Shown one piece after another: positions 33,568 to 42,411 of a DNA stretch of 64,000 nt (position 1 is the first letter of the stretch; each line of letters starts with the position of its first letter). The notes under the pieces were generated by a model that saw only the letters and a program-made list of their open reading frames with translations, was not told the DNA's origin and did no database searches. The DNA is from Sporosarcina sp. Te-1 (GTDB lineage Bacteria > Bacillota > Bacilli > Bacillales_A > Planococcaceae), in NCBI RefSeq assembly GCF_017498505.1, contig NZ_CP071798.1:744001-808000 (forward strand), in the 5' to 3' direction. The translations under genes and the position numbers were made by a program.

Positions 33568-33627
33568 GTGCTTAAAAAACTTAGGCAATATAGAAACGTT
33601 TCAGTGTTCCAGACGCTTCTGAATTGA
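33568..33627 (+). CDS. Possible leader peptide 2 (19 residues) overlapping a hairpin before the MFS gene
   Basis: GTG at 33568 follows AAGGGTGAG and encodes a basic 19-residue peptide (LKKLRQYRNVSVFQTLLN after the start). Its final codons contain CGCTTCT, the left arm of the hairpin whose right arm touches the MFS ribosome site. The stop codon lies in the hairpin loop. Confidence 0.4.
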   Translation: MLKKLRQYRNVSVFQTLLN

Positions 33628-33652
33628 ATTGAAAAAAATTTAGAAGCGAGGA
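33614..33652 (+). promoter_or_regulatory. Candidate translational attenuator hairpin of the MFS gene
   Basis: CGCTTCT (33614-33620) pairs with AGAAGCG (33642-33648); the right arm ends on the first base of the GAGGA ribosome site (33648-33652) that serves the ATG at 33661. A ribosome paused in leader 2 would open the stem and free the site. Confidence 0.4.
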
Positions 33653-33660
33653 ATCTCTAT

Positions 33661-34815
33661 ATGGAAAATCAAAGAATATTTAACAAATCTTTTCTTTTCA
33701 TTTTTATAAGCAACTTTTTAATTTTTATTGGGTTTGAAATGTTACTTCCTATTTTACCAGCTTATATGGTTAGCCTTGATGCGTCTCCCTTTCAAGTAGG
33801 TTTAGTGACCATGTTATTCACAATAGGCGCTGTATTAATCAGACCTTTCGTGGGATACTTTCTAATTGATAACAAACGGAAAGCTCTAGCCATCGGTGCA
33901 AGTGCAATGTTAATGATAATTACCCTTGTTTATCCTTCTCTTAACATTATATGGATGTTTCTATTGTTACGATTTTTTCATGGTACTGCATGGGGCGTAT
34001 CAACAACAGTCAATAGTACAATAGCAGTCGACTCGATTCCTAAGTCACGCTTAGGAGAAGGATTAGGGTATTTCTCTATTTCAACAACAGTCGGGGCGAT
34101 TATAGCGCAGAGTTTAGGTATCTTTATATATGGCTTTTATTCTTTTGACATTGTAATTTGGTCGTCAGTTATACTCAGCCTATTAGCGTTCACTGCGCTT
34201 TTATTCGTTAAATCGCCTGCACCAATAAAGAGAGAAAAAGAACCATTTCGTTTTTTTGATATGATTTTTGAAAAAAGCGCATGGTTCCCAGCATTACTGA
34301 CAGTTATTTCATCACTCGGTTTTGGAGCGATTATTACGTTCTTAGTTGTTTTTGGAGAACAACAGAACTTGGATAATATTTTTCTGTTTTTCCTTGTTAA
34401 TGCGACAGTCTCAACTTTGTTACGTCCATATACAGGGAAATGGTATGACAGAAAAGGACCTTGGTCTATCATCATTGTGTCAGCCATTTTAGGATTTTTA
34501 TCTTTAGTTGTGTTGTCTTTTTCAACTAACGACTTTCAACTTATTATCTCGGCGATTTTATTTGGAGTAGGTTATGGAACCGTTATGCCATGTCTACAAA
34601 CACTGGCGGTTCAAAATGTAAGTGAAGAAAAAAGTGGTGTAGCTAATGCAACCTTTTTTTCTAGTTTCGACGTCGGCGTCGGAGTTAGTGCATTCATATT
34701 AGGTATTTTAGCTGAATGGATTAGTTTGGAGATGATTTTTCGGATTGTAAGTTTTAGCTTTCTTGTTGTTGCTGTTTTAGTCTATAAGGATTATTTAAAA
34801 AAAAGAAATAAATAG
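33661..34815 (+). CDS. MFS transporter, drug-efflux type
   Basis: 384 residues with twelve predicted membrane segments. Features of the major facilitator family: helix 2-3 loop region GYFLIDNKRKALAIG where a GxxxDRxGRR-like motif sits, a proline/glycine-rich helix 5 (EGLGYFSISTTVGAIIAQSLGIFIYG) as in drug:proton antiporters, and the second-half repeat RPYTGKWYDRKGP. The general fit is to YwoG-like multidrug efflux proteins. Substrate unknown. AT-rich codon use, location on the island and the leader-ORF/hairpin arrangement upstream suggest an acquired, inducible resistance determinant; that is inference. Confidence 0.8.
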   Translation: MENQRIFNKSFLFIFISNFLIFIGFEMLLPILPAYMVSLDASPFQVGLVTMLFTIGAVLIRPFVGYFLIDNKRKALAIGASAMLMIITLVYPSLNIIWMFLLLRFFHGTAWGVSTTVNSTIAVDSIPKSRLGEGLGYFSISTTVGAIIAQSLGIFIYGFYSFDIVIWSSVILSLLAFTALLFVKSPAPIKREKEPFRFFDMIFEKSAWFPALLTVISSLGFGAIITFLVVFGEQQNLDNIFLFFLVNATVSTLLRPYTGKWYDRKGPWSIIIVSAILGFLSLVVLSFSTNDFQLIISAILFGVGYGTVMPCLQTLAVQNVSEEKSGVANATFFSSFDVGVGVSAFILGILAEWISLEMIFRIVSFSFLVVAVLVYKDYLKKRNK

Positions 34816-34826
34816 ACTTATTAACG

Positions 34827-34865
34827 AATCCACTTCCGCTTTACTATGAAGTGGATTTGTTTTTT
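34827..34865 (+). terminator. Terminator after the MFS gene
   Basis: AATCCACTTC (34827-34836) pairs with GAAGTGGATT (34848-34857), followed by TGTTTTTT. The bases from 34866 to 35095 contain no recognisable feature. Confidence 0.8.
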
Positions 34866-35095
34866 AAAACTTTAATCAAACCAAATCTGTTACAAGAAAA
34901 ATTACGTATTGATGATTGTAGACTTGTCGTTATAACTTTTTTAGTTATGAAATACTAATTTCTCCATTTATCAATGGGTTTCCTATGTAATGTAACCATG
35001 AAGATAATAACTGGACTTATCATTGTTGATTCCTAATTTGAAAAGTCACTTTGATTTTTATTTTATTTTTTTTCCTCCAAATGAATATCTATTAA

Positions 35096-35380
35096 AGGGG
35101 CCATTTTAGAATAAAGTTACTAAAACAGTTGAAAGAACGGTTTAGCGCGCTGATAGCGACGGTTGTACAATCTTTCGAACAAGATCTTTCGCTAATCGAT
35201 AAAGGTCTATACAAGCTAAAACGTTCATATGTCAATTTAATAGAAGAAACTCTAAAAATAGTGCGCCAGGAATCAAAAGATACAAATGAATATCTTGGGG
35301 AAAATAAGATGAAATTGGTCAGTGGCAAAACCGATGAACTATTTACGGATTCACAGCGTTATCTTACTACACATGCTTAG
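35096..35380 (+). pseudogene. Start-less ORF fragment on the island
   Basis: The frame is open from 35096 to the TAG at 35378-35380. The only possible start is a TTG at 35129 with no ribosome site. The peptide (about 83-94 residues, RFSALIATVVQSFEQDLSLIDKGLYKLKRS...) is predicted helical and lysine-rich. No family recognised. It looks like the 3' part of a truncated gene. Confidence 0.35.
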
Positions 35381-35382
35381 GA

Positions 35383-35484
35383 GTGATTACTAGTGCTGAA
35401 AGTCAACCAGGAATGTTATCATTGCGAGCTGGATTTGAAGATGTGAAAATCAGTATTAACAGTATGGTAGGTGTAAAATATTGA
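35383..35484 (+). pseudogene. Short open frame following the fragment (33 codons)
   Basis: GTG at 35383 to TGA at 35482-35484, two bases after the previous stop. No good ribosome site, no recognised family. It may be debris or a coupled remnant. From 35485 to 35653 I see only AT-rich sequence. Confidence 0.2.
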
Positions 35485-35653
35485 GTAGGGGTTAAAAGTA
35501 TATAATTTTTAACTGTACCCCGAAGGTACCCCAAAAGAATGCATTGCAATATCATTAATTACGGAAGTCCAAATTGCTTAATTTGCATAAAACACTGTAT
35601 TTATAAGCTTTATATATATAAAATACCTAATTTTATTAACAACATCGAATATT

Positions 35654-35688
35654 GGTCGAAGAATACACCGCCGAAGTGGTTGTCTTAA
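35654..35688 (+). repeat. Direct repeat copy 2 (ypjP 3' end remnant), right boundary of island
   Basis: 35 bases matching 32998-33032 with three differences; it encodes the same C-terminal residues WSKNTPPKWLS and stop but is not attached to a ypjP body. Confidence 0.85.
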
Positions 35689-35708
35689 TACCATTTCGGC
35701 GGTTTTTT
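35668..35708 (+). terminator. Ancestral ypjP terminator, stem formed by the last codons
   Basis: CCGCCGAAGTGGT (35668-35680) pairs over 13 bp (one G-U) with ACCATTTCGGCGG (35690-35702), then six T residues. The stop codon is in the loop. Copy 1 of the repeat has the left arm but no right arm. Confidence 0.85.
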
Positions 35709-35745
35709 CGTTATACTGGCTATAAGAACAAGGAGGCTTTTAGAG

Positions 35746-36687
35746 ATGAAACAATATTTGGATTTATGCAAGCATATTTTAACGACAGGAACTGTAAAAG
35801 AAGATCGAACGGGTACCGGAACGATCAGTATTTTCGGTTATCAGATGCGTTATGATTTAAATGAAGGTTTTCCATTGATGACAACAAAAAAGACCGCGTT
35901 TCGCCTGATCGCCTCCGAACTATTGTGGTTTTTAAAGGGAGATACCAATTTACGTACGTTGATTCAAGACCGAAATCCGATTTGGGATGAATGGGGTTTT
36001 GAGAAGTGGGTAAAGAGTGATGAGTATGCTGGACCCGATATGAGTGATTTCGGCAGACGCATCCAACAGGATGAGAATTTTGCTGAGATTTTTGAAAAAG
36101 AAATGGCGCATTATAAGGAACGGGTACTGACGGATGACCAGTTTGCTGCTGCATATGGCGACCTAGGCCCGATTTATGGGAAACAGTGGCGCTCATGGAC
36201 GGTTGGGGATCAGACGATCGATCAGATCAAAAATTTGATTAAAGGGTTAAAGAACAATCCGGATTCGAGGCGACATTTAGTCAGTGCATGGAATCCTGCA
36301 GAAGTTGACGACATGGCTCTTCCTCCATGCCATACGATGTTCCAATTCTATGTCGCGGATGGGAAGCTCTCCTGCCAACTGTATCAAAGGAGCGCCGATG
36401 TGTTTTTAGGCGTGCCATACAACATTGCGTCGTATGCGTTATTGATCCATCTTATCGCACATGAATGCGGGTACGGAGTAGGGGAATTTGTCCATACAAT
36501 TGGCGACGGCCATATCTATTCCAACCATGTCGAACAGGTAAAGGAACAACTGACACGCACACCGAGAGAATTGCCGAAGCTTCGGTTGAATGCAGAAGGA
36601 AAGTCCATATTCGACTTGACGTATGCAGATATTGAAATCGAAAACTATAATCCATATCCGAAAATTAAAGCACCCATTGCGGTGTGA
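35746..36687 (+). CDS. thyA: Thymidylate synthase
   Basis: 313 residues with AAGGAGG upstream. It methylates dUMP to dTMP using methylene-tetrahydrofolate. Motifs: N-terminal [31 protein letters not shown], the RR pair [11 protein letters not shown] that binds phosphate, nucleophile Cys195 in [33 protein letters not shown] and the end [24 protein letters not shown]. The length, with about 50 residues inserted after the small-domain helix, is that of the long ThyA form found in lactobacilli and staphylococci. dfrA follows with a 15-base gap, so the folate cycle is closed in one operon. Confidence 0.95.
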   Translation: MKQYLDLCKHILTTGTVKEDRTGTGTISIFGYQMRYDLNEGFPLMTTKKTAFRLIASELLWFLKGDTNLRTLIQDRNPIWDEWGFEKWVKSDEYAGPDMSDFGRRIQQDENFAEIFEKEMAHYKERVLTDDQFAAAYGDLGPIYGKQWRSWTVGDQTIDQIKNLIKGLKNNPDSRRHLVSAWNPAEVDDMALPPCHTMFQFYVADGKLSCQLYQRSADVFLGVPYNIASYALLIHLIAHECGYGVGEFVHTIGDGHIYSNHVEQVKEQLTRTPRELPKLRLNAEGKSIFDLTYADIEIENYNPYPKIKAPIAV

Positions 36688-36701
36688 AGGAGTGCAGAAA
36701 T

Positions 36702-37193
36702 ATGATATCCATGTTAGTCGCGCATGATCTAAACCGAGTCATCGGTTTTGAAAATAGTATGCCATGGCATATTCCAGAGGAACTGGCGTATTTTAAAAAA
36801 GTGTCAATGGGAAAAGCAATTGTGATGGGCCGTAAAACGTTCGAATCCATCGGAAGGCCATTACCGGGAAGATTAAATATTGTCGTAACGCGGAACAAGG
36901 ATTACGAAGCAGATGGAGTGGAGATTGTCCATACTCTTCAAGAAGCCATCGAAAAAGGCAGAAAGTTTTCAGAGGAAATTGTCATTATCGGCGGAGCCCA
37001 ATTATTTGAAATGGCGATGGAGTCCGCTAATCGTATCTATGCAACTGTTATTCGAAAAGAATTCCAAGGGGACACGTATTTTCCGGCGTATGGAACCGGC
37101 TGGAAGCTCGTGTCGGAATCGGAGGATCATTTTATGGAGGATTCTACTCCGTTTTCTTATTTTATTTACGAGCGTGAAAGCACTGGGGAATAA
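36702..37193 (+). CDS. dfrA: Dihydrofolate reductase
   Basis: 163 residues from the ATG at 36702, with AAGGAG nine bases upstream; a GTG overlapping the thyA stop is less likely. Motifs: MLVAHDLNRVIGFENSMPWHIPEELAYFKK (substrate loop and acidic residue region), VMGRKTFESIGRPLPGRLNIVVTRN (NADPH binding) and EIVIIGGAQLFEMAM. It regenerates tetrahydrofolate consumed by ThyA. The acid equivalent to Asp27/Glu of other DHFRs is in PEELAYF. Confidence 0.95.
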   Translation: MISMLVAHDLNRVIGFENSMPWHIPEELAYFKKVSMGKAIVMGRKTFESIGRPLPGRLNIVVTRNKDYEADGVEIVHTLQEAIEKGRKFSEEIVIIGGAQLFEMAMESANRIYATVIRKEFQGDTYFPAYGTGWKLVSESEDHFMEDSTPFSYFIYERESTGE

Positions 37194-37201
37194 TTTTTGG
37201 C

Positions 37202-37240
37202 TCCTAACGCCTCCTGTCTGATCGGAGGCGTTAGGATTTC
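37202..37240. terminator. Hairpin terminator between dfrA and the hemolysin III gene
   Basis: TCCTAACGCCTCC (37202-37214) pairs perfectly with GGAGGCGTTAGGA (37224-37236). T tracts are short on both sides. Confidence 0.7.
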
Positions 37241-37246
37241 TGTATC

Positions 37247-37882
37247 TCAACAGTAAAGCAGGACACTGAAGTACATGCAAGCACTGCCTGCCAGCACGAA
37301 GAGATGCCAAATTGCATGATTGTAGGGGATGTTGCGGGCAGCGTAGAAATAGGCCCCAACCGTGTATAGAATTCCTCCGGACACAAGCAGGATAAACCCT
37401 GGGAACGGGATATTTTGATAGAGTGGCTTGATGGCAAAAATAATAAGCCATCCCATCACGATATAGAAGACGAGCGATACAAATTCAAAGCGGTGAATGA
37501 AAAAGACTTTGAATAAAATGCCAGCGGCCGCCAATCCCCAAATGATGCCGAAAAGCGTCCATCCTAACGTGCCCTGAATGGTTACAAGCAAATAAGGTGT
37601 GTAGGTTCCGGCAATCAAAATATAAATGGCTGAATGATCGAAGATGGAGAAAAGGCGTTTGTATTTCTTTGGAATACTATGAAGCAACGTGCTCATAAGA
37701 AATAACAAGAGCATGGAAACGCCAAATATAGAAAAGCTGACTACCGCTATGGCTTCCCCTTTTTCAATACCGGAAAGAATGAGGAATACGAGCGCTGGTA
37801 TACTAACTGCGAAACCGATTCCATGGGTAATCGCATTCCAAAATTCCTCGTTGTCGTTTTTATAATCGAAAGCCTCAGTCAT
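37247..37882 (-). CDS. yplQ: Hemolysin III family membrane protein (YplQ, PAQR superfamily)
   Basis: 211 residues with AAAGGAGGT upstream. Seven predicted membrane helices. PAQR/HlyIII motifs are present: EFWNAITHGIGF near the N-terminus, STLLHSIPKKYKRLFSIFDHSAIYILIAGTYTPY (conserved S, H and D that bind metal) and the C-terminal NHAIWHLFVLAGSACMYF with the paired histidines. The family includes ceramidase-like and adiponectin receptor-like enzymes; the bacterial role is linked to membrane lipid homeostasis. It is convergent with dfrA, as in B. subtilis where yplQ lies close by. Confidence 0.9.
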   Translation of the reverse strand: MTEAFDYKNDNEEFWNAITHGIGFAVSIPALVFLILSGIEKGEAIAVVSFSIFGVSMLLLFLMSTLLHSIPKKYKRLFSIFDHSAIYILIAGTYTPYLLVTIQGTLGWTLFGIIWGLAAAGILFKVFFIHRFEFVSLVFYIVMGWLIIFAIKPLYQNIPFPGFILLVSGGILYTVGAYFYAARNIPYNHAIWHLFVLAGSACMYFSVLLYC

Positions 37883-37956
37883 GCAAATGACCTCCTTTCG
37901 TTTTACTATACTAAAATAAGAAGATTGTTGCCAATATGAAAAGGGAAGTGTAATGC

Positions 37957-38796
37957 ATGAAAAAGATTCATATCGTGACAGATTCCACTGCGGATCTCAT
38001 CGAAGAGCATCTAGGACAGTATGATATTCACGTTGTACCGTTAACCATTCAAATTGAAGGGAAGACATATCAGGACGGTGTCGACCTACAGCCGGCCTCC
38101 TTTCTGGATCTAATGCGGGAAGCAAAGGAGCTTCCGAAAAGCTCGCAGCCTGCGGCAGGTGTTTTTAAAGAATTATACGATCGACTTGGAGCGGATGGCA
38201 GCGAAATTATTTCCATCCATATGACGGGAGGGATGAGCGGAACTGTGAAGTCTGCTGAAGCTGCGGCCCAAATGAGCGATTCTTCAGTCACCGTCATTGA
38301 CTCCATGTACATTTCACATGCATTGACCTTCCAAGTGGTCGAAGCGGCTAAGATGGCAAAAGAAGGCCGGACAGTCGAACAAATCGTGGAGCGACTTTCT
38401 GTTATGAGGAAAAACACCACTTTATTCGTTGTCGTCGACATGCTCGACAATCTTGTAAAAGGCGGTAGGATTGGAAAAGGGAAGGCCATGATTGGTTCCC
38501 TGCTCAATATCAAGCCGATCGCAATTTTGCAGGACGGGGTGTATACGCCGGTTGCCAAAGCGAGGAGCCACAAGCAAGTCGTTTCCCATTTGTTCAAGTC
38601 ATTTAAAGAGGAGACCGCCGGAAAAATAATTAAAGCGATTGGAATTTCGCACGCAAATGGTTTGTCGATGGCGGAGCCGTTGAAACGCATGATCGAAGAA
38701 TCAGGATGGAATGACGTGAAACTGTCATTCACTACACCGATCATCAGCACGCATACAGGCGAAGGGGCGATCGGATTCATGTATTACACCGACTGA
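37957..38796 (+). CDS. DegV family fatty-acid-binding protein
   Basis: 279 residues. Starts with the family motif IHIVTDSTADL, followed by VVPLTIQIEGKTYQDGVDL, LPKSSQPAAGVF, the SIHMTGGMSGTVKSAEAAAQM ligand loop, VIDSMYISHALTFQV and LVKGGRIGKGKAMIGSLLNIKPIAILQDG. DegV/FakB proteins bind fatty acids and present them to the kinase FakA for phosphorylation and entry into phospholipid synthesis; no fakA is in the window. Adjacent to ypmR and ypmS as in B. subtilis relatives. The 125 bases before the next gene hold no clear terminator. Confidence 0.9.
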   Translation: MKKIHIVTDSTADLIEEHLGQYDIHVVPLTIQIEGKTYQDGVDLQPASFLDLMREAKELPKSSQPAAGVFKELYDRLGADGSEIISIHMTGGMSGTVKSAEAAAQMSDSSVTVIDSMYISHALTFQVVEAAKMAKEGRTVEQIVERLSVMRKNTTLFVVVDMLDNLVKGGRIGKGKAMIGSLLNIKPIAILQDGVYTPVAKARSHKQVVSHLFKSFKEETAGKIIKAIGISHANGLSMAEPLKRMIEESGWNDVKLSFTTPIISTHTGEGAIGFMYYTD

Positions 38797-38921
38797 TGGA
38801 TTCGATCAAGATGACTTGGTATGATTCGGCTAGCAGCTGCCAACCATGCTGTCGAAGAGCACACCGATCGTTGTGGTCAAAATCATGTTTCACCTACAAA
38901 AAGAAATGAGGAACTGTGTTT

Positions 38922-39743
38922 ATGAGAAGGTACATAATCTTCATGGTCATCTTCTCATGTTTGTTAGCCAGCTGTGAAGCCGACGAGAAACTGGAAGGCG
39001 CTTCGTTCTCGGAGAGGAAGGATACTGCCTTCACCGACTGGTATGTACCGGATTATTTTATTCCCGAGACTGTTTATGTCGTCGGTTTAGGGGACTCGTT
39101 GACTGAAGGAGTTGGAGATGAACGAAAAAAGGATGGCTATTTCGGACGAATGGCAAAGAATATGGAAAGATGGAAAGGCGTAAAAGAGATTGAGAGCAAT
39201 AATCTTGCGAAACGGGGTAGAAGAAGTGACGAGCTGATTGATCAGCTGGAAGACCCGAAAGTTCAATCAGAAATTAAAAAAGCGGATGTTATCTATTTGA
39301 CAATTGGCGGCAATGATATTATGAAGGTCGTGAAAGCCAACATATTCAAATTGAAGATGAAACCGTTTTATGCTGAACTAGGTGACTTTGAGAACCGTTT
39401 AGATGAAGTCTTTAAAATGATACGCGGGCTGAATGGAGATTCCATTATCGTCATAGCTGGGCTCTATAATCCTTTTTCCATTGTGACAGACGAACCGAAT
39501 GAGTTTGAAACAATTATCGAAGATTGGAACGAAGCGATTGAAGTACAGGCAATCATGGATGGAAAAGCTTGTTTTGTCCCTGTTCTCGATTTGTTTGATA
39601 CGAATGAGGACTTGGTTTACCATACCGACTTCTTTCATCCGAATGCAAAGGGATATGATACGATGGCTGCCCGTTATGAGGCATCTATTAAAAAATGCGG
39701 TTTGGCTGAGCTGTCGGAAGGGAAATTGGATTTTGGGGAGTGA
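38922..39743 (+). CDS. ypmR: GDSL/SGNH-type lipoprotein esterase (YpmR)
   Basis: 273 residues from the ATG at 38922 (GAGGA at eight-base spacing). Lipoprotein signal with lipobox LLASC (Cys about 18). SGNH hydrolase blocks are intact: block I VGLGDSLTEGVGDER (nucleophile serine), block II glycine region NNLAKRGRRSDEL, block III LTIGGNDIM (asparagine) and block V DFFHPNAKGYD (Asp and His). It is probably a surface esterase/lipase with unknown substrate. The ypmS gene follows after six bases, so they are co-expressed. Confidence 0.9.
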   Translation: MRRYIIFMVIFSCLLASCEADEKLEGASFSERKDTAFTDWYVPDYFIPETVYVVGLGDSLTEGVGDERKKDGYFGRMAKNMERWKGVKEIESNNLAKRGRRSDELIDQLEDPKVQSEIKKADVIYLTIGGNDIMKVVKANIFKLKMKPFYAELGDFENRLDEVFKMIRGLNGDSIIVIAGLYNPFSIVTDEPNEFETIIEDWNEAIEVQAIMDGKACFVPVLDLFDTNEDLVYHTDFFHPNAKGYDTMAARYEASIKKCGLAELSEGKLDFGE

Positions 39744-39749
39744 TGACGC

Positions 39750-40322
39750 TTGAATTTTTGGAAGATCGCCTTTTTTACTTTATTAGGAGGGATCGCAGCA
39801 GTATTTGTCGGGCTATTTTGGTTTCTAGGAAATGTGGATGATTCTCCGCCTTTGCCCGAAATACATACTTTCAACTCAACAGGGAATAAATTAACGGTCA
39901 AAGCAACGAAAGAAGATTTGGAAGGCATTGCAAACGGGTATATTAACAAGGCGGTCAAACAGGACACCATGCCCGTGACGATGCAAGTCGGCAAGGATGT
40001 TGTCCTGCATTCCGAAGCGACCGTTTTTTCTTTCAAGTTACCAGTGACCATGCATTTTGACCCGGTTGTTAGGGAAGATGGCAACTTAATACTGAAACAA
40101 TCCTCTATGGAAATCGGTAATTTAAACATCCAGCCCGCGACAATTTTGAAATTCTTAAAGGACTCCGTTAAACTACCGGCTTGGATCATTGTCCGGCCGA
40201 AAGAAGAGGAGATCTTTATCAATCTCTCTGAAATACCGATTTCAGGAAAGATAAAATTGAAAGCAAAGACGTTCAACCTGGCAGAGGATGACATTGAATT
40301 GGAAGTTATCATTCCTGATTAA
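39750..40322 (+). CDS. ypmS: YpmS family membrane-anchored protein (DUF2140)
   Basis: 190 residues from a TTG at 39750 with GGGGAG upstream. One N-terminal membrane anchor (about 5-27), then an extracytoplasmic beta-rich domain with blocks [20 protein letters not shown] and [13 protein letters not shown] characteristic of YpmS. Function is unknown. The constant pairing with ypmR suggests a joint envelope role. msrA follows 20 bases later. Confidence 0.88.
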   Translation: MNFWKIAFFTLLGGIAAVFVGLFWFLGNVDDSPPLPEIHTFNSTGNKLTVKATKEDLEGIANGYINKAVKQDTMPVTMQVGKDVVLHSEATVFSFKLPVTMHFDPVVREDGNLILKQSSMEIGNLNIQPATILKFLKDSVKLPAWIIVRPKEEEIFINLSEIPISGKIKLKAKTFNLAEDDIELEVIIPD

Positions 40323-40342
40323 TCAAGAAGGAGGAAATTTTC

Positions 40343-40873
40343 ATGGCAATCGAGAAAGCGACATTTGCAGGAGGATGTTTTTGGTGCATGGTCAAACCAT
40401 TCGATCGTTATGAAGGGGTTCAATCGGTCGTCTCCGGCTACACCGGCGGCGATGTGGAGAATCCATCATACGAAATGGTATGCACAAATACGACTGGCCA
40501 TCGTGAAGCAGTAGAAATAACGTTCGACAATACTGTAATCAGTTACAAAGAATTAGTCAATATCTTTTGGAAGCAAATCGATCCGACAGATGCGGGAGGT
40601 CAGTTTTTTGATCGTGGCGAGTCCTATAAAACCGCCATTTATACGCATTCTGCCGAACAAAGGCGAATTGCCGAGCAATCCAAACACGACCTGGAGTCTA
40701 CTGGGAAATTCACAAAACCGATTGCGACGGAAATTCAACCAGCCAAACCGTTTTATCCTGCTGAGGAAGGGCACCAGAATTATTACATGAAAAACCCATC
40801 GCATTACAATCGATATGCTGTCGGGTCAGGACGCGAGCAGTATAAAAAAGAGACTTGGGGGGATCTATCGTGA
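40343..40873 (+). CDS. msrA: Peptide-methionine (S)-S-oxide reductase
   Basis: 176 residues with AAGGAGG upstream. The catalytic motif GGCFWCM (Cys12, with Cys15 as a likely resolving residue) is intact, followed by [18 protein letters not shown] and EEGHQNYY. It reduces S-form methionine sulphoxide in damaged proteins, with thioredoxin as reductant. The stop overlaps the msrB GTG start by four bases, giving a coupled S/R sulphoxide repair pair. Confidence 0.95.
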   Translation: MAIEKATFAGGCFWCMVKPFDRYEGVQSVVSGYTGGDVENPSYEMVCTNTTGHREAVEITFDNTVISYKELVNIFWKQIDPTDAGGQFFDRGESYKTAIYTHSAEQRRIAEQSKHDLESTGKFTKPIATEIQPAKPFYPAEEGHQNYYMKNPSHYNRYAVGSGREQYKKETWGDLS

Positions 40874-41295
40874 AAGAGAATCTGAAAAACAAGCTGACTG
40901 AGATGCAATATTATGTAACGCAAGAAAAAGGAACAGAGCCTCCGTTTCGCAATGAATACAATGATCAATTCGAAGATGGCATTTATGTAGATATCGTATC
41001 TGGAAAACCCCTCTTCAGTTCGACCGATAAATATGATGCTGGCTGCGGTTGGCCCAGTTTCACAAAACCGATCGAGGAACAGGAAGTTACAGAACATTTC
41101 GATCAGAGCCACGGTATGAGGCGCACCGAAGTAAGAAGTAAAACAGCAGACTCCCATTTAGGACATGTCTTTCCGGATGGACCGGGTCCAGCCGGATTGC
41201 GTTATTGTATTAATTCCGCTGCTTTACGATTCATCCCATACGATCGGATGGATGAAGAAGGCTACGGAGAATACAAAAAACTATTTCTAAAGTAA
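40870..41295 (+). CDS. msrB: Peptide-methionine (R)-S-oxide reductase
   Basis: 141 residues from the GTG at 40870, preceded by GGGGGGA inside msrA; a TTG at 40855 would add five codons. SelR/MsrB motifs: [27 protein letters not shown] and [11 protein letters not shown] with the catalytic cysteine. The two CxxC zinc sites found in some MsrB proteins are absent. It reduces R-form methionine sulphoxide and complements MsrA. Confidence 0.95.
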   Translation: MKENLKNKLTEMQYYVTQEKGTEPPFRNEYNDQFEDGIYVDIVSGKPLFSSTDKYDAGCGWPSFTKPIEEQEVTEHFDQSHGMRRTEVRSKTADSHLGHVFPDGPGPAGLRYCINSAALRFIPYDRMDEEGYGEYKKLFLK

Positions 41296-41307
41296 GGAGT
41301 GGCTCGG

Positions 41308-41529
41308 ATGGACCGATCTTTTTATCATTTCGTCCTTTCCTTCCGGGGAGGACCCAAAGACGATGCCAAAGCGGTATTCGCCGAAGCCATGTTCCACGAC
41401 CATAGCTTCCCAAAACAGGAGTACTCATTTGACCAGCTTTCTAGATATCTCGAAGAGAAAGCAGACGGGAAGATGCCAATCACCGTATTTGATGAGTTAT
41501 ATGACCGCTATCAGGAACAGATCCGTTAA
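41308..41529 (+). CDS. yozE: YozE family small protein (UPF0346)
   Basis: 73 residues from the ATG at 41308, with AAGGAG upstream; the GTG at 41299 is inside the ribosome-site spacing. Matches the YozE SAM-like fold family: [33 protein letters not shown] and [22 protein letters not shown]. Function unknown. It lies 12 bases after msrB and is likely the last gene of the ypmR-ypmS-msrA-msrB-yozE unit. Confidence 0.9.
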   Translation: MDRSFYHFVLSFRGGPKDDAKAVFAEAMFHDHSFPKQEYSFDQLSRYLEEKADGKMPITVFDELYDRYQEQIR

Positions 41530-41531
41530 AT

Positions 41532-41560
41532 GGTCTATTATTGCATAATAGGCCGTTTAA
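41532..41560 (+). terminator. Hairpin after yozE
   Basis: GGTCTATTAT (41532-41541) pairs with ATAATAGGCC (41545-41554, one G-U) around TGC, followed by GTTT. The T tract is weak, so termination may be partial. Confidence 0.5.
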
Positions 41561-41603
41561 CTGTATGATGAGTAAAGTAAAACTGAAAGTGAGGCGTGAC
41601 GAT

Positions 41604-42305
41604 ATGAGCATACATATCAATGCAAAAAAAGGCGATATAGCAGATACAATTTTGTTGCCAGGGGACCCTCTGCGTGCAAAATATATCGCGGAAACATTTC
41701 TTGAGGACGTTACTCAATATAATGAAGTACGGAATATGTTCGGATTCACTGGAACATACAAAGGCAAACGAATTTCAGTTCAAGGAACCGGCATGGGTGT
41801 TCCATCAATTTCCATTTACATAACTGAACTGATGCAAGAGTTTGATGTTCAAAAGCTGATCCGCGTAGGAACGTGCGGCGCCATCCAAAGGGATGTTAAA
41901 GTTCGTGATGTCATCATCGCGCAAAGCGCTACGACAAATTCTCCAATCAACCGTACTTTCTTCAACGGTGTCGACTATGCGCCGACCGCAAATTTTGATC
42001 TTTTACTAAAAGCATACCAAGCGGGTCTTGAAAAAGGGTTGAATCTTAAAGTAGGCAATGTCTTCACGGAAGACTTCTTCTATAACGAACATGCGGAGCA
42101 TGAAAAACTTGCGGGTTATGGAGTTTTAGCTGTTGAAATGGAAACAGCGGCACTCTATACACTTGCTGCAAAGTATGGCCGACAAGCTCTTGCTGTTCTA
42201 ACAGTTAGCGACCATATTCTGACCGGCGAAGCGACTTCTTCGGAAGAGCGACAAACCACTTTCAACGACATGATTCAAGTCGCATTGGATGCAGCAATTC
42301 AATAA
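41604..42305 (+). CDS. deoD: Purine nucleoside phosphorylase, DeoD type
   Basis: 233 residues from the ATG at 41604. It splits purine (deoxy)nucleosides with phosphate in salvage. Motifs: [27 protein letters not shown] (phosphate loop), [26 protein letters not shown], the RVGTCGAIQ strand, [17 protein letters not shown] (ribose-binding Glu) and VSDH with the catalytic aspartate. Hexameric type by length. Beside a Ctp protease gene as in B. subtilis. Confidence 0.95.
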   Translation: MSIHINAKKGDIADTILLPGDPLRAKYIAETFLEDVTQYNEVRNMFGFTGTYKGKRISVQGTGMGVPSISIYITELMQEFDVQKLIRVGTCGAIQRDVKVRDVIIAQSATTNSPINRTFFNGVDYAPTANFDLLLKAYQAGLEKGLNLKVGNVFTEDFFYNEHAEHEKLAGYGVLAVEMETAALYTLAAKYGRQALAVLTVSDHILTGEATSSEERQTTFNDMIQVALDAAIQ

Positions 42306-42318
42306 TGTGGCAACGAAG

Positions 42319-42350
42319 GACCGCTCGCTGCATCTTAGCGGTCTTTTTTT
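42319..42350 (+). terminator. Terminator after deoD
   Basis: GACCGCT (42319-42325) pairs with AGCGGTC (42337-42343), then seven T residues. Confidence 0.85.
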
Positions 42351-42411
42351 GGATTGAATCTACAGTTTATGGCTGTATGATAAAATGCTGGAAAGAAAGA
42401 GGGGGACTTGT

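Larger units (their letters stand above)
33033..35653 (+). mobile_element. AT-rich genomic island inserted at the 3' end of ypjP
   Basis: The segment between the two 35-bp repeats is visibly more AT-rich than its flanks and carries a 57-codon ORF, leader peptides, an MFS transporter and gene fragments. It interrupts the ypjP-thyA-dfrA order known from Bacillus. The full-length ypjP lies outside it and keeps its C-terminus, as happens when an element integrates at a gene end and restores it. No integrase or transposase gene is visible, so the mechanism is unknown. Confidence 0.6.

Noticed and set aside
38070..38780. 236-codon minus-strand open frame
   Set aside because: Antisense shadow of the DegV-family gene; Ser/Thr-rich composition typical of complement frames.
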